Source: Streptomyces gilvus (GTDB lineage: Bacteria > Actinomycetota > Actinomycetes > Streptomycetales > Streptomycetaceae). From it: a stretch of DNA of 64,000 nt. The notes beneath the pieces are model-generated. The model did not search any database. It was given only the letters and a program-made list of their open reading frames with translations, and had not been told where the DNA came from. The translations under genes and the position numbers were made by a program. Shown here piece after piece: positions 33,804 through 42,955 of this stretch (the stretch's first letter is position 1; each line of letters starts with the position of its first letter). The stretch spans positions 62,001-126,000 of the forward strand of contig NZ_JAKWBE010000019.1 of the NCBI RefSeq assembly GCF_022513565.1, in the 5' to 3' direction.

Positions 33804-33860
33804 TCCACCCGTGGGTGGACGTCGGGGCGGTTCACGGATCCACCCGGGGTCCACCCACGG
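33804..33860. repeat. Cluster of TCCACCC inverted repeats
   Basis: CCGTGGGTGGAC at 33809-33820 and GTCCACCCACGG at 33849-33860 are perfect 12-base complements. Within the same stretch TCCACCC also occurs at 33804-33810 and near 33839, allowing alternative hairpins. It may terminate parE transcription or be an operator for the membrane-kinase-regulator operon that follows. Confidence 0.55.
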
Positions 33861-33949
33861 TCCGATCTGGTGACCTGCGGGTTTCCGTAGTGTCGAAGGC
33901 GTCGGCAGTGCTCGCTGTCGTGACTCCCTTCCTCGCCTCGGAGGCTCAG

Positions 33950-34474
33950 ATGTCCGGGTTCGTCAACGCGCTGATGATCGCGGCCGTGGTCGTCCTGGTG
34001 ATCGTCCGCCAGTTCCGCGCACAGCGGATAGGCACGGGGCGGCGCTGGTGGCTCGTCCCCGTGATCCTCGCCGTCGTAGCGCTGCGCGAACCCGGCATCG
34101 TGGACGCCCACCACCGCACGGAGTCGATCGTGCTGCTCGGCGTCGAGCTGCTCATAGGCCTCGCCACGGGAGCCGGCTGGGCCTGGACCACCCGCGTCTG
34201 GGCGGATCCGGACGGCGCGGTGTGGAGCAAGAGCACCAAGGCGAGCGTGACCGTGTGGATCATCGGTATCGCCCTGCGCGTCGGCCTCTTCGCGCTGGGC
34301 TCCGCGCTCGGCGTCCACCAGGACAGCTCCGCCCTGCTCGTCGCTCTCGCGGCCACCTTGCTCGTCCGTGGCGGGATCCTGGTCTGGCGGACCCAGTCCG
34401 TCACGCCCGCTGCCTCCGCGACCACGGCGTACGGTGACTCCATGGTCCGCCCCACGCGGAAGGAGCGCGTGTGA
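33950..34474 (+). CDS. Membrane protein (DUF1453/CcdC-like)
   Basis: Integral membrane protein of 174 aa with about four predicted helices (ALMIAAVVVLVIV, WWLVPVILAVVAL, IVLLGVELLIGLATG, VTVWIIGIALRVGLFALG). It resembles DUF1453/CcdC-type proteins of unknown role. ATG 33950 has GGAGG upstream and the first helix begins immediately after it. The stop overlaps the start of the histidine kinase gene by four bases (GTGA), so the two are translationally coupled and probably act in the same signalling unit. Confidence 0.8.
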   Translation: MSGFVNALMIAAVVVLVIVRQFRAQRIGTGRRWWLVPVILAVVALREPGIVDAHHRTESIVLLGVELLIGLATGAGWAWTTRVWADPDGAVWSKSTKASVTVWIIGIALRVGLFALGSALGVHQDSSALLVALAATLLVRGGILVWRTQSVTPAASATTAYGDSMVRPTRKERV

Positions 34475-35622
34475 CGCAGAACGCCTGGATGCGCTGGCCG
34501 TCGCGGGAGGCACTCGGCCGGCAAGGCACCTCGCGGCCCCGGCGTCTGATGGCCTGGGTCGTGCGGGTGTTCGCCCTCGGAATCCTGCTGTGGGGAGCCT
34601 TCGACAGCAATCACGTCCACGGGTGGGTGACGGTCGTCGGCGGCGTCGGAGTGGTCGTGGCCGGCGGCCTGGCGTGGGCCCTGTACCGGACCACGTTCCA
34701 GCACCGGCTGTGGCCCTCCCTGGGGATCCTGCTCCTGCTCATCGCGCTGGCGGTCGGGGCCAACGCTCTGGGATTCCGAACGCTGGGCCTCGTCCTCTGG
34801 TGCGGCTGCGCCGTCACCGCGCTGGAACGGCTGCCGCTGGCGGCCGCCCTGCCGACCGCGTCCGTGGCCCTCGCGGCGTACGCCGCCGTCAACAACGACG
34901 TGTGGCTGACCACGGCGGCCACGACCGCAGGACTGGCCCTCGCCGGTTACGTGCTGAGGCTCGACGCGGAGGCCCGGGGCAGTGCCCAGCGGCTCCTGGC
35001 CCAGGAGCGAGCCGCCCGGGCCGCCGAGGCGGAGTCGGCGGCGCTCGCCGAGCGGGCCAGGATCGCCCGCGAGATCCACGACGTACTGGCCCACAGCCTC
35101 TCGGCGCAGCTCGTGCACCTGGAGGCGGCCCGGCTGCTGATCGAGCGGGGTGCAGATCGGGAGCAGATACTGGAGCGGGTCGTGGCGGCGCGGGGCATGG
35201 CACGCGACGGTCTCGACGAGACACGGCAGGCGCTGTCCGCGCTGCGGGGCGAGATGACCCCGCTGGAGGACTTCCTGACGCAGCTCGTGGGCACGACGGT
35301 CGGCGCGGAGGTCACCGTTACGGGTGATCGGAAGCCACTGCCCGCGGAGGCATCGCAGGCGGTGCGGCGGGTCGCCCAGGAGGCCCTGACAAACGTCCGC
35401 AAGCATGCGCCGGGCGCCAAGGTACGGGTGCGGCTGGACTACGCCGATCACCAAGTGACGCTGGACGTACGGGACTCGGGCGGACCGCCGGGAGATCTGG
35501 CCGGGGCGGGCGCCGGGTACGGTCTGCTGGGCATGCGCGAGCGTGCCGAGCTGCTGGGCGGCTCGCTGGACGCCGGGCCGGACGAGGAGGGGTTCGTGGT
35601 GACGCTGAGGGTGCCCGTATGA
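34471..35622 (+). CDS. Sensor histidine kinase (NarL-partner, HisKA_3 type)
   Basis: Membrane kinase of 383 aa. The N-terminal 160 residues contain four or five hydrophobic helices with no large external domain, so it probably senses a membrane or intracellular signal. A short coiled coil leads to the HisKA_3 dimerisation helix with phosphorylated His203 (REIHDVLAHS). The HATPase domain has NVRKHA, DSGGP and GYGLLGMRERAELLGG boxes. Stop and start overlap by four bases with the downstream response regulator, its evident partner. The signal is unknown. Confidence 0.92.
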   Translation: MTQNAWMRWPSREALGRQGTSRPRRLMAWVVRVFALGILLWGAFDSNHVHGWVTVVGGVGVVVAGGLAWALYRTTFQHRLWPSLGILLLLIALAVGANALGFRTLGLVLWCGCAVTALERLPLAAALPTASVALAAYAAVNNDVWLTTAATTAGLALAGYVLRLDAEARGSAQRLLAQERAARAAEAESAALAERARIAREIHDVLAHSLSAQLVHLEAARLLIERGADREQILERVVAARGMARDGLDETRQALSALRGEMTPLEDFLTQLVGTTVGAEVTVTGDRKPLPAEASQAVRRVAQEALTNVRKHAPGAKVRVRLDYADHQVTLDVRDSGGPPGDLAGAGAGYGLLGMRERAELLGGSLDAGPDEEGFVVTLRVPV

Positions 35623-36302
35623 CGGAAGGGGAGGGGAAGCGGCCCGCGCGCGTGGTGGTCGCGGACGACCAGACCGTCGTCCGCGAGGGCATCGTGATGC
35701 TGCTCGGGCTGTTGCCCGGAGTCGAGGTCGTCGGTGCTGCGGGGGACGGGGAGGAGGCGGTGCGGCTCGTCGACGAACTCGCCCCGGACGTCGTGCTGAT
35801 GGATCTGCGCATGCCTCGCTGCGACGGCGTGGAGGCGACCCGGCGCATCCGCGCCGAGTACCCCGGGACCCAGGTCGTGGTGCTGACCACCTTCGCCGAC
35901 GACGAGTCGCTGTTCCCGGCGCTGCGGGCCGGGGCGCGGGGATATCTCACCAAGGACGCGGGAGGGGACGAGATCGTACGGGCCGTGCACAGCGTGCTGT
36001 CCGGGGACGCGGGGCTGTCGCCGAGCATCCAACGGCGGCTGCTGGAGCGACTGTCGGAGCCCGCGCCGCGGCCGACGGAACCGGCCGAGCCGCCCGACGG
36101 GCTCACCGCCCGGGAGATCGAGGTGCTGGAACTGATCTCCGAAGGGCTCAGCAACACGGAGATCGGCCGCAAGCTGCATGTGTCGACGGCGACCGTGAAG
36201 ACCCACATCAACAACATCTTCACCAAGACCGGCCTCAAGGACCGTGCCCAGGCGGTGCGTTACGCCTACGCGAAGGGGATCGCCCGCCCACCAGCGGGGT
36301 GA
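35619..36302 (+). CDS. LuxR/NarL-family response regulator
   Basis: DNA-binding response regulator of 227 aa and partner of the kinase just upstream. The receiver domain spans about 11-130 with phosphoacceptor Asp62 (LMDLRMP), the acidic pair ADD at 15-17 and Lys near 112 (TKDAGG). The LuxR helix-turn-helix lies near 160-222 (LTAREIEVLELISEGLSNTE). It overlaps the kinase gene by four bases (ATGA). Targets are not evident. The next gene (36372) starts 69 bp further on without a clear terminator. Confidence 0.93.
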   Translation: MTEGEGKRPARVVVADDQTVVREGIVMLLGLLPGVEVVGAAGDGEEAVRLVDELAPDVVLMDLRMPRCDGVEATRRIRAEYPGTQVVVLTTFADDESLFPALRAGARGYLTKDAGGDEIVRAVHSVLSGDAGLSPSIQRRLLERLSEPAPRPTEPAEPPDGLTAREIEVLELISEGLSNTEIGRKLHVSTATVKTHINNIFTKTGLKDRAQAVRYAYAKGIARPPAG

Positions 36303-36371
36303 GTCACCTGATGGGGTGAAGAGCGCGGGGAAGAGAAGTCGGGGATGGTCCCGTTCTGTCCATCCTTGAGC

Positions 36372-36932
36372 ATGCAGTCAAGCAACAGTCGTCCTCGCGG
36401 AAGCGGGGATGGTGCGCAGCGTTCGACCGAGCACGGTGAGGGGCATGTCCCGCGACCGGCCGAGGCGCCCGGAGGCATGCGGTACGACGACCCGTGGTAC
36501 GACGCGCTGGCGTCCGGCTGGGGCGAGACGGACGGTGTCGGCGCGCCCGCGACCGGCGGCGGGCCGGGCCGGGGCGCGGAGGAGGAGGGGTTGTCGGCGG
36601 CGGGCGACATCTACCTCGAAGTGCAACGCAGCGCGGCGTTCCAGGAAGTGCGCAGCCGCTATCGGCGGTTCGTGGTGCCGGGAGTCCTCGTCTTCCTCAC
36701 CTGGTACGTGGGATACGTCGTGACGGCCACGACCGCTCCCGGGCTGATGGCTCGGCCGGTGGCCGGAGCGGTGAACGTGGCCATGCTCGCGGGGCTGGGG
36801 CAGTTCCTGACCACCTTCGTGCTCGCCTGGGCCTATGCCCGGCACGCCCGGCTGCGCAGGGACCGGGCGGCGCTCGAACTGCGGTGGGACACGCAGGAGC
36901 TGACCCGTGCGGCCCGGGGAAGTGCCTCATGA
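36372..36932 (+). CDS. DUF485-family small membrane protein
   Basis: Protein of about 186 aa. The first 90 residues are hydrophilic, Gly-rich and unlike the family. The DUF485 domain then follows (AFQEVRSRYRRFVVPGVLVFLTWYVGYVV and GAVNVAMLAGLGQFLTTFVLAWAYARHA) with two helices. DUF485 proteins are encoded before acetate/cation symporters, as here, where the stop and next ATG overlap by four bases. The long N-terminal extension is odd. Starts at 36345 and 36477 are possible, and the latter would shorten it. Confidence 0.82.
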   Translation: MQSSNSRPRGSGDGAQRSTEHGEGHVPRPAEAPGGMRYDDPWYDALASGWGETDGVGAPATGGGPGRGAEEEGLSAAGDIYLEVQRSAAFQEVRSRYRRFVVPGVLVFLTWYVGYVVTATTAPGLMARPVAGAVNVAMLAGLGQFLTTFVLAWAYARHARLRRDRAALELRWDTQELTRAARGSAS

Positions 36933-38521
36933 CGGGGCACCATCAGACGCTGGCGTTGTTGCTGTTCAGCGGGTTCGTCGCGGTCACGCTGGCGATCACG
37001 ACCTGGGTGAGCCGCAACCGGCGCGGTTCGGCGGAGGAGTTCTACGCCGGGGGCCGTCTCTTCTCCCCGCTGGAGAATGGTTTTGCCATCGCCGGGGACT
37101 ACATGTCGGCCGCGTCCTTCCTAGGCGTCACCGGGCTGATCGCGCTGTACGGCTACGACGGGATGCTGTACGTGGTCGGCTTCCTGGTGGCCTGGCTGCT
37201 GGTGTTGTTCCTCGTCGCCGAACTGGTGCGCAACTGCGGGCGGTTCACGCTCGCCGACGTGGTGGTGGCGCGGATGAGTGAGCGGCCGGTGCGCACCGCG
37301 GCGGGAACTTCCTCGGTCACCGTGTCCGTTCTGTATCTGGTGGCGCAGATGGTGGGCGCGGGAAGCCTGGTCGCGCTGCTGCTCGGGGGGACGAGTACGG
37401 CGGCGCGGGCCTGGACCGTCATCGGCGTCGGCACGCTCATGGTGATCTATGTGTCGTTGGGAGGGATGCGGGCCACCACCTGGATCCAGATCGTCAAGGC
37501 GGTTCTGCTGCTGAGCGGTACGGTCGCGCTCACCGTGCTCGTCCTGCTGCGTTTCCACGGCGACTTCGACCGCTTGCTCCTGACGGCGGCCGAACGCAGT
37601 GGACACGGCGACGCGTTCCTGGCGCCGGGGCTGAAGTACGGCGGGGACTGGACGGCCCGTCTCGACTTCATCAGCCTGGGCCTGGCGCTGGTGCTGGGCA
37701 CCGCGGGGCTGCCGCACATCCTGTCCCGTTTCTACACCGTGCCCACCGCCAGGGCGGCACGGCGCTCGGTGCTCTGGTCGATCGGGCTCATCGGCGGGTT
37801 CTACCTGATGACGATCGTCCTCGGCTTCGCGGCGGCCGCGATCGTCGGGCCGGAGGCGGTGCGCGGATCGAACGCGGCGGGCAACACGGCGGTTCCGTTG
37901 CTCGCGCTCGACCTGGGAGGCGGTGCCGACTCCACGGGAGGAACGGTGCTGTTCGCCGTGGTCGCCGCCATCGCCTTCGCCACCATCCTCGCCGTGGTGG
38001 CCGGGATCACTCTCGCCTCCTCGGCCTCCGTGGCGCACGACCTGTACGCGTCGCTGCGGCGCAGCCATGCCAAGCCGCGCAGCGAGGTGACCGTCGCGCG
38101 CGTCGCCTCCGTCGGCATCGGCGTCGTCGCGATCGCCCTCGGACTGCTGGCGCGTGACCTCAACGTCGCCTTCCTGGTGGGCCTCGCCTTCGCGGTCGCC
38201 GCCTCCGCCAACCTCCCCGTGCTGCTCTACTCGCTGTTCTGGCGCGGGTTCACCACTCGCGGCGCGGTGTGGTCCGTGTACGGCGGGCTCGTCCCCGCAC
38301 TGGCGCTCGTGGTGCTGTCGCCGGTGGTGTCGGGCAGCCCCGAATCGCTGTTCCCGGGCGTCGACTTCCAGTACTTCCCGTTGCAGAACCCCGGCATCGT
38401 GTCGATCCCGCTGGGCTTCCTCGCCGGCTGGCTCGGCACGGTCACCTCGGCCGAGGTGCCGGACGAGGCCAAGCACGCGGAGACCGAGGTGCGGTCGCTG
38501 ACGGGAGCGGGGGCCGTATAG
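36929..38521 (+). CDS. Sodium/solute symporter of the ActP (acetate permease) type
   Basis: Sodium:solute symporter family transporter of 530 aa with about 13 transmembrane helices. NGFAIAGDYMSAASFLGVTG near residue 50 is characteristic of ActP-type monocarboxylate transporters, and GTAGLPHILSRFYTVP is the family signature. It is coupled to the DUF485 gene, the yjcH-actP arrangement. Acetate or another short carboxylate is the likely substrate. The convergent CitB-type regulator downstream may govern it. Confidence 0.9.
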   Translation: MTGHHQTLALLLFSGFVAVTLAITTWVSRNRRGSAEEFYAGGRLFSPLENGFAIAGDYMSAASFLGVTGLIALYGYDGMLYVVGFLVAWLLVLFLVAELVRNCGRFTLADVVVARMSERPVRTAAGTSSVTVSVLYLVAQMVGAGSLVALLLGGTSTAARAWTVIGVGTLMVIYVSLGGMRATTWIQIVKAVLLLSGTVALTVLVLLRFHGDFDRLLLTAAERSGHGDAFLAPGLKYGGDWTARLDFISLGLALVLGTAGLPHILSRFYTVPTARAARRSVLWSIGLIGGFYLMTIVLGFAAAAIVGPEAVRGSNAAGNTAVPLLALDLGGGADSTGGTVLFAVVAAIAFATILAVVAGITLASSASVAHDLYASLRRSHAKPRSEVTVARVASVGIGVVAIALGLLARDLNVAFLVGLAFAVAASANLPVLLYSLFWRGFTTRGAVWSVYGGLVPALALVVLSPVVSGSPESLFPGVDFQYFPLQNPGIVSIPLGFLAGWLGTVTSAEVPDEAKHAETEVRSLTGAGAV

Positions 38522-38569
38522 GGGGAGGGGCGCCCCGTCGTCGTACGACAGTCGCTTGCAAGGGAGGGC

Positions 38570-39262
38570 TTACGGCGCCACCCAGGCGTACAGGTGCTCC
38601 GGGCGGCCCGTCTCGCCGTACTTGAGGGAGAGGCGCAGGCGGCCGGCCTGTTCCAGGTGGCGGAGGTAGCGCTGGGCGGTGGAGCGGCTCAGGCCGGTTT
38701 CGGCGGCCACCTCGTGGGCGGAGAGCGGGTGATCGGCGTGGTGCAGGACGCGGCAGATGAGGTCGGTGGTCGGTTCCGAGTGACCGCTCGGCAGGCCCGG
38801 TGAGGACGGCGCCGGGGTGGTGCGCAGGGCGCCGAAGATCCGGTCGACCTGCTCCTGGCCGGCGACCCCGCGACCGCCCACCCGGTCGACCGTGCGGCGC
38901 AGGGCGGCGTAGGAGTCGAGGCGGGTGCGCAGGGCCGCGAAGGTGAACGGTTTCACCAGGTAGTGCAGCGCGCCGAGGCGCATCGCGGCCTGCACGGTCG
39001 CCACGTCCCCGGCCGCCGTGATCATGATGATGTCGGTGCCCTGGCCCTGATCCCGCATGCGGTGCACGAGTTCGAGGCCCGTCTGGTCGGGCAGGTAGTG
39101 GTCGAGCAGGACCAGATCGACGCCTCCGCGCTGCACGGCGGCCAGGGCCTGTGCGGCGTTGTGCGCGCGGGCGGTCACCCGGAAGCCGGGAACCTTTCCC
39201 ACGTACTTGGCGTTGATCTCAGCGACGCGGAAATCGTCGTCCACGACCAGGACGTCTATCAT
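38570..39262 (-). CDS. Orphan CitB-family response regulator
   Basis: Response regulator of 230 aa of the CitB/DcuR type. The receiver domain is residues 1-120 with phosphoacceptor Asp54 (LLDHYLP) and Lys near 104 (LVKPF). The C-terminal winged helix is near 175-225 (LSAHEVAAETGLSRSTAQRYLRHL). ATG 39262 has AAAGAGG before it. It has no kinase of its own nearby. It is closely related along its whole length to the regulator at 42275-42955, whose CitA-type kinase is adjacent. Shared phosphorylation by that kinase is a reasonable inference. Confidence 0.9.
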   Translation of the reverse strand: MIDVLVVDDDFRVAEINAKYVGKVPGFRVTARAHNAAQALAAVQRGGVDLVLLDHYLPDQTGLELVHRMRDQGQGTDIIMITAAGDVATVQAAMRLGALHYLVKPFTFAALRTRLDSYAALRRTVDRVGGRGVAGQEQVDRIFGALRTTPAPSSPGLPSGHSEPTTDLICRVLHHADHPLSAHEVAAETGLSRSTAQRYLRHLEQAGRLRLSLKYGETGRPEHLYAWVAP

Positions 39263-39341
39263 CGGGCCTCTTTCCGTCAAGGCCAGGCGGGCGTTACACC
39301 CGTGTTTCGGCTCCGCAGTTGTAGCGCGCGCAAAATGAGCA

Positions 39342-39354
39342 CAACAGGCTGTTG
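39342..39354. promoter_or_regulatory. Palindrome between the orphan regulator and the ABC operon
   Basis: CAACAG-G-CTGTTG is a perfect 13-base palindrome between the divergent CitB-type regulator and ABC ATPase genes, about 55 bp before the latter's -10 TACCGT (39410-39415). It is a candidate binding site for a CitB-type regulator. Confidence 0.4.
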
Positions 39355-39423
39355 CAAGCAAAAGAACGGCATGCGCCCAGAAGGCTCCTGCTGTGGCCGG
39401 GACCACATCTACCGTCCCCGGCC

Positions 39424-40239
39424 ATGAGCGCAGAAACCAGCCCCGCCATCCAGCTGCGGGGCGCGAGCAAGATCTTCAGGACCCCGTCGGGGGGTCTGCA
39501 CACGGCCGTCAGGGAACTCGATCTCACGGTCGGACGTGGGGAGTTCGTGGCGGTCGTCGGCCCCACGGGCTGCGGCAAATCGACCACCCTGACCCTGGTC
39601 AGCGGGTTGGAGGAGCCCACCGACGGCGACGTCCTGGTCGCCGGGGAGCCGGTGCGCGGAGTCGGCGACAAGGTCGGATTCGTCTTCCAGCAGGACGCCA
39701 CCTTCCCCTGGCGCACCGTTCTGTCCAACGTCATGGCCGGCCCGCGCTTCCGCGGTGTGCCCAAGGCGGAGGCCAGGCAGAAGGCGCGCGAATGGCTGGC
39801 CCGGGTCGGGCTCGCCGCCTTCGAGGACCGCTATCCGCACCAGCTCTCCGGCGGCCAGCGCAAGCGTGTCGCGCTCGCCGCGACCTTCGTCAACGACCCC
39901 GAGATCCTGCTGATGGATGAGCCGTTCTCGGCGCTCGACGTGCAGACCCGGGCACTGATGTCGGACGAGCTGCTGGAGCTGTGGGAGGGCACGGGCGCCT
40001 CCGTCGTCTTCGTCACCCATGACCTCGAGGAGTCCATCGCCCTGGCCGACAAGGTCGTCGTGATGACCGCCGGACCCGCCACCGTCAAGCACGTGTTCGA
40101 CATCGACCTGCCGCGGCCGCGCAAGGTCGAGTCGGTGCGCCTGGAGCCGCGGTTCATCGAGATCTACCGCGAGATCTGGGAGTCCCTGGGCGAAGAGGTC
40201 CGCATCACCCGTGAGAGGGGTGCCGCCCATGTCGCCTGA
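39424..40239 (+). CDS. ABC transporter ATPase (nitrate/sulfonate/pyrimidine-precursor type)
   Basis: Energy-coupling subunit of 271 aa of the SsuB/TauB/ThiZ family. Walker A GPTGCGKST is at 46-54, a Q-loop near 89, signature LSGGQ at 141-145, Walker B ILLMDEP at 161-167, and the H-switch in VTHDLEE. ATG 39424 has TACCGT eight bases before it and probably begins a leaderless message. It overlaps the permease gene by 11 bases. Substrate is not defined; no thiamine riboswitch was found upstream. Confidence 0.93.
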   Translation: MSAETSPAIQLRGASKIFRTPSGGLHTAVRELDLTVGRGEFVAVVGPTGCGKSTTLTLVSGLEEPTDGDVLVAGEPVRGVGDKVGFVFQQDATFPWRTVLSNVMAGPRFRGVPKAEARQKAREWLARVGLAAFEDRYPHQLSGGQRKRVALAATFVNDPEILLMDEPFSALDVQTRALMSDELLELWEGTGASVVFVTHDLEESIALADKVVVMTAGPATVKHVFDIDLPRPRKVESVRLEPRFIEIYREIWESLGEEVRITRERGAAHVA

Positions 40240-41086
40240 GGTTCTCAGCACGCCGGTCGTCGACACCGTCAAGACCCCGGACCGCGCCCACTCACGCGCG
40301 CGTGCCGCCCGTAGACGCAGGATCGTGGTCACGGCCACCCGCGTCCTGCTGCTGGTCGCCGTCCTCGGCCTGTGGGAGGTGTTCTCCCGCGCCAAGGTCA
40401 TCGATCCGTTCAACTTCTCGATGCCGTCGAAGATCTGGGACCAGATCTGGACCTGGGTGACCCACGGGACCGCGCTCGGCTCCCTGGGCGAGCAGATCTG
40501 GTACACCCTCTACGAGGCGCTGCTGGGCTGGGTCCTGGGCGTGGTCGCCGGTGTCGTGCTCGGCATCGCCCTCGGGCGGATCCGCTTCCTCGCCGATGTC
40601 CTTGGTCCATACATCAAGGTGCTCAACTCGATGCCGAGGATCATCCTCGCCCCGATCTTCCTGATCTGGTTCGGCCTCGGCCCCGCCTCGAAGGTCGCCT
40701 CGGCCGTGGTCCTCGTCTTCTTCCCGGTCTTCTTCAACGCCTTCCAGGGCGCTCGCGAGGTCGACCGCGATCTGGTCGCCAACGCCCGCATCCTGGGCGC
40801 CAGCGACCGTCGGGTGACCCTTCAGGTGGTCATCCCGTCGGCCACCGCCTGGATCTTCACCAGCCTCCACGTCAGCTTCGGCTTCGCGCTCATCGGCGCC
40901 ATCGTGGGCGAGTACATCGGCGCGACCAAGGGCATCGGGCTGCTCGTCGCGCAGTCCCAGAACACCTTCAACGCGGCCGGTGTCTACGCCGCCATGGTCA
41001 TCCTCGCTGTCGTCGCGCTGGCGGCCGAAGGGCTGCTCACCTTCGTGGAACGCCGCGTCTTCCGCTGGAAACCGGCGAACTCCTAG
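40229..41086 (+). CDS. ABC transporter permease (SsuC/ThiX-like)
   Basis: Binding-protein-dependent permease of 285 aa with about six helices. The cytoplasmic EAA loop reads ANARILGASDRRVTLQVVIPSA, where it contacts the ATPase. ATG 40229 has GAGAGGGG eight bases upstream and lies within the last codons of the ATPase gene. It forms the membrane channel for the lipoprotein-captured substrate encoded next. Confidence 0.93.
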   Translation: MSPEVLSTPVVDTVKTPDRAHSRARAARRRRIVVTATRVLLLVAVLGLWEVFSRAKVIDPFNFSMPSKIWDQIWTWVTHGTALGSLGEQIWYTLYEALLGWVLGVVAGVVLGIALGRIRFLADVLGPYIKVLNSMPRIILAPIFLIWFGLGPASKVASAVVLVFFPVFFNAFQGAREVDRDLVANARILGASDRRVTLQVVIPSATAWIFTSLHVSFGFALIGAIVGEYIGATKGIGLLVAQSQNTFNAAGVYAAMVILAVVALAAEGLLTFVERRVFRWKPANS

Positions 41087-41157
41087 CCCTGGCAGCCCAC
41101 TTGGGCGCGCCGTCACCTCTTCTCCCGCACCGCCCTCTCCCAAGGACGTGAACCGCC

Positions 41158-42219
41158 ATGCGCAAGTCCGCCAGATACACCACCCTGGCCGCCGCCGGCC
41201 TGCTCGCCCTCTCCTCCCTCACCGCCTGCGCCAACGACGCCGCCTCCACCACATCCACCGGCTCCGGCGGCAAGGGCGACGGCAAGGGCACGAAGGTCAA
41301 GATCATGGTCGGCGGCCTGGACAAGGTCATCTACCTGCCGGCGATGCTCACCCAGCGGCTCGGCTACTTCGACTCCGAGGGCCTCGACGTGGAACTGCTG
41401 AGCGAACCGGCCGGAGTCCAGGCCGAGACCGCGCTGGTCTCCGGGCAGGTCCAGGGGGCCGTCGGCTTCTACGACCACACGCTGGACCTGCAGACGAAGG
41501 GCAAGTCCGTCGAGTCCGTGGTGCAGTTCTCGCACGCGCCCGGCGAGGTCGAGATCGTCTCCGACAAGGCGTCCGGCGACATCACGTCCCCCAAGGACTT
41601 CAAGGGCAAGAAGCTCGGCGTCACCGGCCTCGGCTCCTCGACCGACTTCCTCACCAAGTACCTCGCCGTGAAGAACGGCGTGAAGGTCAGCGAGTTCAGC
41701 CCTGTCGCCGTCGGCGCGGGACCGACCTTCATCGCGGCGCTGCAGAAGGGGGCCATCGACGGCGGTATGACGACCGACCCGACGGTGGCGACGATCCTGG
41801 ACAAGAAGGCGGGCAAGGTCCTGCTGGACATGCGGACGCCGGAGGGGTCGCAGAAGGCGCTCGGGGGCCCGTACCCGTCGTCAAGCCTGTACATGCAGAC
41901 GGACTGGGTCAACGGTCACAAGGAGACGGTCCAGAAGTTGGTCAATGCACTCGTCAAGACGCTCAAGTGGATGTCCACGCACAGCGCTTCCGAGATCGCC
42001 GCCAAGATGCCCGCCGACTACTCCCAGGGCAACAAGACGCTCTACACCGAGGCCATCAAGAGCACGTTGCCCATGTTCACCGACGACGGCGTCATGCCCA
42101 CCAACGGCCCCGAGACGGTCGAGAAGGTGCTCAAGGCGTTCAACCCCAACATCAAGAACGCCACGGTGGACCTGAGCAAGACGTTCACCACCGAGTTCGT
42201 GGAGAAGGCCGCGGGCTGA
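41158..42219 (+). CDS. ABC transporter substrate-binding lipoprotein (NMT1/SsuA-like)
   Basis: Extracellular lipid-anchored binding protein of 353 aa. A signal peptide ends at the lipobox LTAC with lipidated Cys24. The mature part has the NMT1/THI5-type periplasmic fold (MVGGLDKVIYLPAMLTQRLGYF at its start). Relatives bind sulfonates, nitrate or pyrimidine precursors, and residue inspection does not decide among these. It completes the importer with the ATPase and permease, and a bidirectional terminator follows. Confidence 0.92.
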   Translation: MRKSARYTTLAAAGLLALSSLTACANDAASTTSTGSGGKGDGKGTKVKIMVGGLDKVIYLPAMLTQRLGYFDSEGLDVELLSEPAGVQAETALVSGQVQGAVGFYDHTLDLQTKGKSVESVVQFSHAPGEVEIVSDKASGDITSPKDFKGKKLGVTGLGSSTDFLTKYLAVKNGVKVSEFSPVAVGAGPTFIAALQKGAIDGGMTTDPTVATILDKKAGKVLLDMRTPEGSQKALGGPYPSSSLYMQTDWVNGHKETVQKLVNALVKTLKWMSTHSASEIAAKMPADYSQGNKTLYTEAIKSTLPMFTDDGVMPTNGPETVEKVLKAFNPNIKNATVDLSKTFTTEFVEKAAG

Positions 42220-42235
42220 ATCCGTATGTAAGTGG

Positions 42236-42274
42236 GGGTACGGCCCCTTCCCCCGCCCCCACCCGGCCGTACCC
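42236..42274. terminator. Bidirectional terminator
   Basis: GGGTACGGCC at 42236-42245 and GGCCGTACCC at 42265-42274 are perfect complements. The stem ends right at the stop codon of the convergent CitB-type regulator and 17 bases after the binding-protein stop. Confidence 0.75.
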
Positions 42275-42955
42275 TCAGGCGCGGGCCGCCCACACGTAAC
42301 GGTGTTCAGGGCGGCCCGCGTCGCCGTACTTCAGCGTGAGACGGGCCCGTCCAGTGCGTTCCAGGAGCTTCAGATAGCGCTGGGCGGTCTGGCGGCTCAC
42401 CCCGGTGCGGTCGGCGATCTCCTGGGCGGACAGCGGGCCTTGGGCGTTCATCAGGGAGCGGCGCACCAGTTCGGCGGTGGTGGGGGAGTGGCCCTTGGGC
42501 AGCCCCGGTTCCGACGGCGCGGACAGGGCGCCGAAGATACGGTCCACCTCGGCCTGTTCCGCCTCGCCGCCGCCGTCCAGCGTGCGGCGCAGTTCCGCGT
42601 ACGCCTCCAGCTTGGCGCGCAGGCCCGCGAAGGCGAACGGCTTGACCAGGTACTGCAGCGCACCGTGGCGCATGGCGGCCTGAACCGTCGTCACGTCCCG
42701 GGCCGCCGTCACCATGATCACGTCCGTCTGATGGCCGCGCCTTCGCATCTCCTGAACGACCGCGAGGCCGGTGTCGTCCGGCAGATAGTGGTCCATGAGG
42801 ACGAGGTCAAGCCGGGGCAGTTCCTCCAGCCGGCGCAGTGCCTCCGCCGCGCTGTGCGCCTCGCCCGCGACGTGGAAGCCCGGGACCTTCTCCACGTAGG
42901 CGGCGTTGACCTGCGCGACCCTGGTGTCGTCGTCCACGACCAGGACCTCGATCAT
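42275..42955 (-). CDS. CitB-family response regulator
   Basis: Response regulator of 226 aa. The receiver has phosphoacceptor Asp55 (LMDHYLP) and Lys near 105 (LVKPF). The C-terminal winged helix (LSAQEIADRTGVSRQTAQRYLKLL) binds DNA. ATG 42955 has AAGGAGGAG upstream. It overlaps the kinase gene by four bases (ATGA), so the pair is translationally coupled. The ABC importer next door, or the ActP symporter further away, are likely targets. It is paralogous to the orphan regulator at 38570. Confidence 0.93.
   Translation of the reverse strand: MIEVLVVDDDTRVAQVNAAYVEKVPGFHVAGEAHSAAEALRRLEELPRLDLVLMDHYLPDDTGLAVVQEMRRRGHQTDVIMVTAARDVTTVQAAMRHGALQYLVKPFAFAGLRAKLEAYAELRRTLDGGGEAEQAEVDRIFGALSAPSEPGLPKGHSPTTAELVRRSLMNAQGPLSAQEIADRTGVSRQTAQRYLKLLERTGRARLTLKYGDAGRPEHRYVWAARA

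Noticed and set aside
39263..39423. Possible thiamine (TPP) riboswitch before the ABC importer
   Set aside because: None of the conserved TPP motif blocks, such as CTGAGA, are present, and the start appears leaderless.
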